Below are positions 63,090 through 64,000 of a stretch of DNA of 64,000 bases, in pieces (positions within the stretch are counted from its first letter, which is position 1; each line of letters opens with the position of its first letter). The notes under the pieces were generated by a model that was not told where the DNA came from, ran no database searches, and saw only the letters and a list, made by a program, of their open reading frames with translations. This DNA is from Belnapia mucosa (lineage in GTDB: Bacteria; Pseudomonadota; Alphaproteobacteria; Acetobacterales; Acetobacteraceae), in the NCBI RefSeq assembly GCF_016775475.1, contig NZ_JAEUXJ010000004.1, positions 248,001 through 312,000 on the forward strand. The letters are read 5' to 3'. A program made the position numbers and the translations under genes.

Positions 63090-64000
63090 TGGCCATTTCG
63101 CGCTCCGACAATTCCGTCCTCGGCCGCTGGTGGTGGACGGTCGACCGCTGGACGCTGGCGGCGCTGCTGATCCTGATCGGCTTCGGCTATGTCATGATGC
63201 TGGCCGCCAGCCCGGCCGTCGCCGAGCGCGTCATGGGCAGCGGCTCGCGCGAATTGCTGTTCATCAAGCAGGTCGTCTTCCTCGGCCTCGCCGCATCGCT
63301 GATGGTGATGGTCTCGCTGCTGACGCCGCGGAACATCAAGCACCTGGCGATCCTCGGCTGCATAGGCGCGCTGGTGCTGACGGCGGCGACGCTGGTGATC
63401 GGCTTCGAAACCAAGGGCGCGCGGCGCTGGCTGTCCTTCCCGCTGCTCGGCACGATGCAGCCCTCGGAATTCCTCAAGCCCTGCTTCGCCGTGGTCGTCG
63501 CCTGGATGCTGTCGGAGGGCAAGGCGGCGGCGGCGCGCCGGGCGGCGTCGGGTCAGCGCGGCCTCGCGCTGCTGCATCCGCAATGGCTCTGGCCGACCGG
63601 CGCCTTCCTGCTGCTCGCCGTGGTGGCGGTGGTGCTGAAGTCGCAGCCGGATTTCGGCATGCTGATGGTCGTCGTCTCGATGTTCCTGGCGCAGTTCTTC
63701 GTCGCCGGGCTGAACCTCGCCTTTGTCGGCGCGCTCGGCATCGGCGGCATCGGGCTGGCGATCGGTGCCTATTTCACCCTCGACCACGTCCGCAGCCGCG
63801 TCGATCGCTTCCTCGACCCCTCCTCGGGCGACACCTTCCAAATCACCAAGGCCATGGAGGCCTTCGGCAATGGCGGGCTGTTCGGCCGCGGCCCCGGCGA
63901 GGGCCGGGTGAAGAACGCCCTGCCCGACGCCCATGCCGATTTCGTCTTTGCGGTCGCGGGGGAGGAATTCGGCTTCATCGTCTGCCTCGTCATCCTCGCC
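63089..64000 (+). CDS. ftsW: Peptidoglycan polymerase FtsW, 3' end cut by the window
   Basis: The first 304 residues of a SEDS glycosyltransferase that polymerises septal peptidoglycan with FtsI. It has at least seven membrane segments in view, starting [20 protein letters not shown]. Family blocks include GARRWLSFPLLGTMQPSEFL with FKPC-like LKPC, KSQPDFGMLMVVVSMFLAQF, and GNGGLFGRGPGEGRVKNALP just before DAHADFVFAVAGEEFGFI. The start shares one base with the murD stop (TGATG). The rest lies beyond the window edge. Confidence 0.96.
   Translation, partial: MAISRSDNSVLGRWWWTVDRWTLAALLILIGFGYVMMLAASPAVAERVMGSGSRELLFIKQVVFLGLAASLMVMVSLLTPRNIKHLAILGCIGALVLTAATLVIGFETKGARRWLSFPLLGTMQPSEFLKPCFAVVVAWMLSEGKAAAARRAASGQRGLALLHPQWLWPTGAFLLLAVVAVVLKSQPDFGMLMVVVSMFLAQFFVAGLNLAFVGALGIGGIGLAIGAYFTLDHVRSRVDRFLDPSSGDTFQITKAMEAFGNGGLFGRGPGEGRVKNALPDAHADFVFAVAGEEFGFIVCLVILA

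Overview
The window is 64 kb of high-GC chromosome with dense, overlapping genes. It looks like an alphaproteobacterium of the Acetobacteraceae, close to Roseomonas. That placement is my inference from protein character (Bug-type solute receptors, UbiH-type hydroxylases, a DUF971 protein, EcfG- and sigma-54-type promoter sequences, a DAP-type murE, mra/dcw order) and was not tested by a search. I see no insertion sequence, prophage, CRISPR array, tRNA or rRNA gene.

Layout. 1-2.4 kb: nitrogen module on the minus strand, glnK-amtB plus a TorF-type porin, with a sigma-54 promoter and an NtrC-like enhancer. 2.5-14.4 kb: housekeeping and redox genes (UbiH-family hydroxylase, DUF971, Trm112-like, Lon N-domain protein, CnoX-type thioredoxin, prolyl-tRNA editing protein, Bug receptor, YghU, flavodoxin, NHL propeller), a lipoprotein with twelve 14-residue coiled-coil repeats, an HtrA-like protein with substituted catalytic residues, a LuxR-type regulator and a GST. 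14.4-15.4 kb: an Xre/MbcA/ParS-RES toxin-antitoxin pair behind a perfect palindrome. 15.4-20.9 kb: grpE, dnaK, dnaJ, then a PRC-barrel gene with an exact EcfG-type general-stress promoter, and an ExoD protein. 20.9-23.6 kb: cobalamin riboswitch, TonB-dependent receptor, ynfA. 23.6-31 kb: polyprenyl diphosphate synthase, methyltransferase, SCO protein and class I ribonucleotide reductase (nrdA, nrdB). 31-34.8 kb: aromatic catabolism operon with pcaH and pcaG.

35.0-41.2 kb: the most unusual locus, a stressosome module (RsbR, RsbS, RsbT, RsbX-like) running directly into two hybrid histidine kinases. Three consecutive proteins carry RsbT/RsbW-like ATPase domains, and no sigma factor or DNA-binding output is encoded nearby. 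41.8-48.2 kb: a catabolic CoA operon (thiolase-fold protein, DUF35 partner, crotonase, two short CoA-transferases, Bug receptor) opposite a LysR gene.

48.2-52.5 kb: HAD hydrolase, YjbQ, metallophosphoesterase, TauD dioxygenase, DjlA-like co-chaperone and an AmpD-type amidase. 52.5-64 kb: RNase P RNA, then mraZ-rsmH-ftsL-ftsI-murE-murF-mraY-murD-ftsW. Every junction in this dcw cluster overlaps, and the mraZ leader holds four TCCC boxes at exact 10-bp spacing. FtsL and FtsI carry long Pro/Ala-rich additions.
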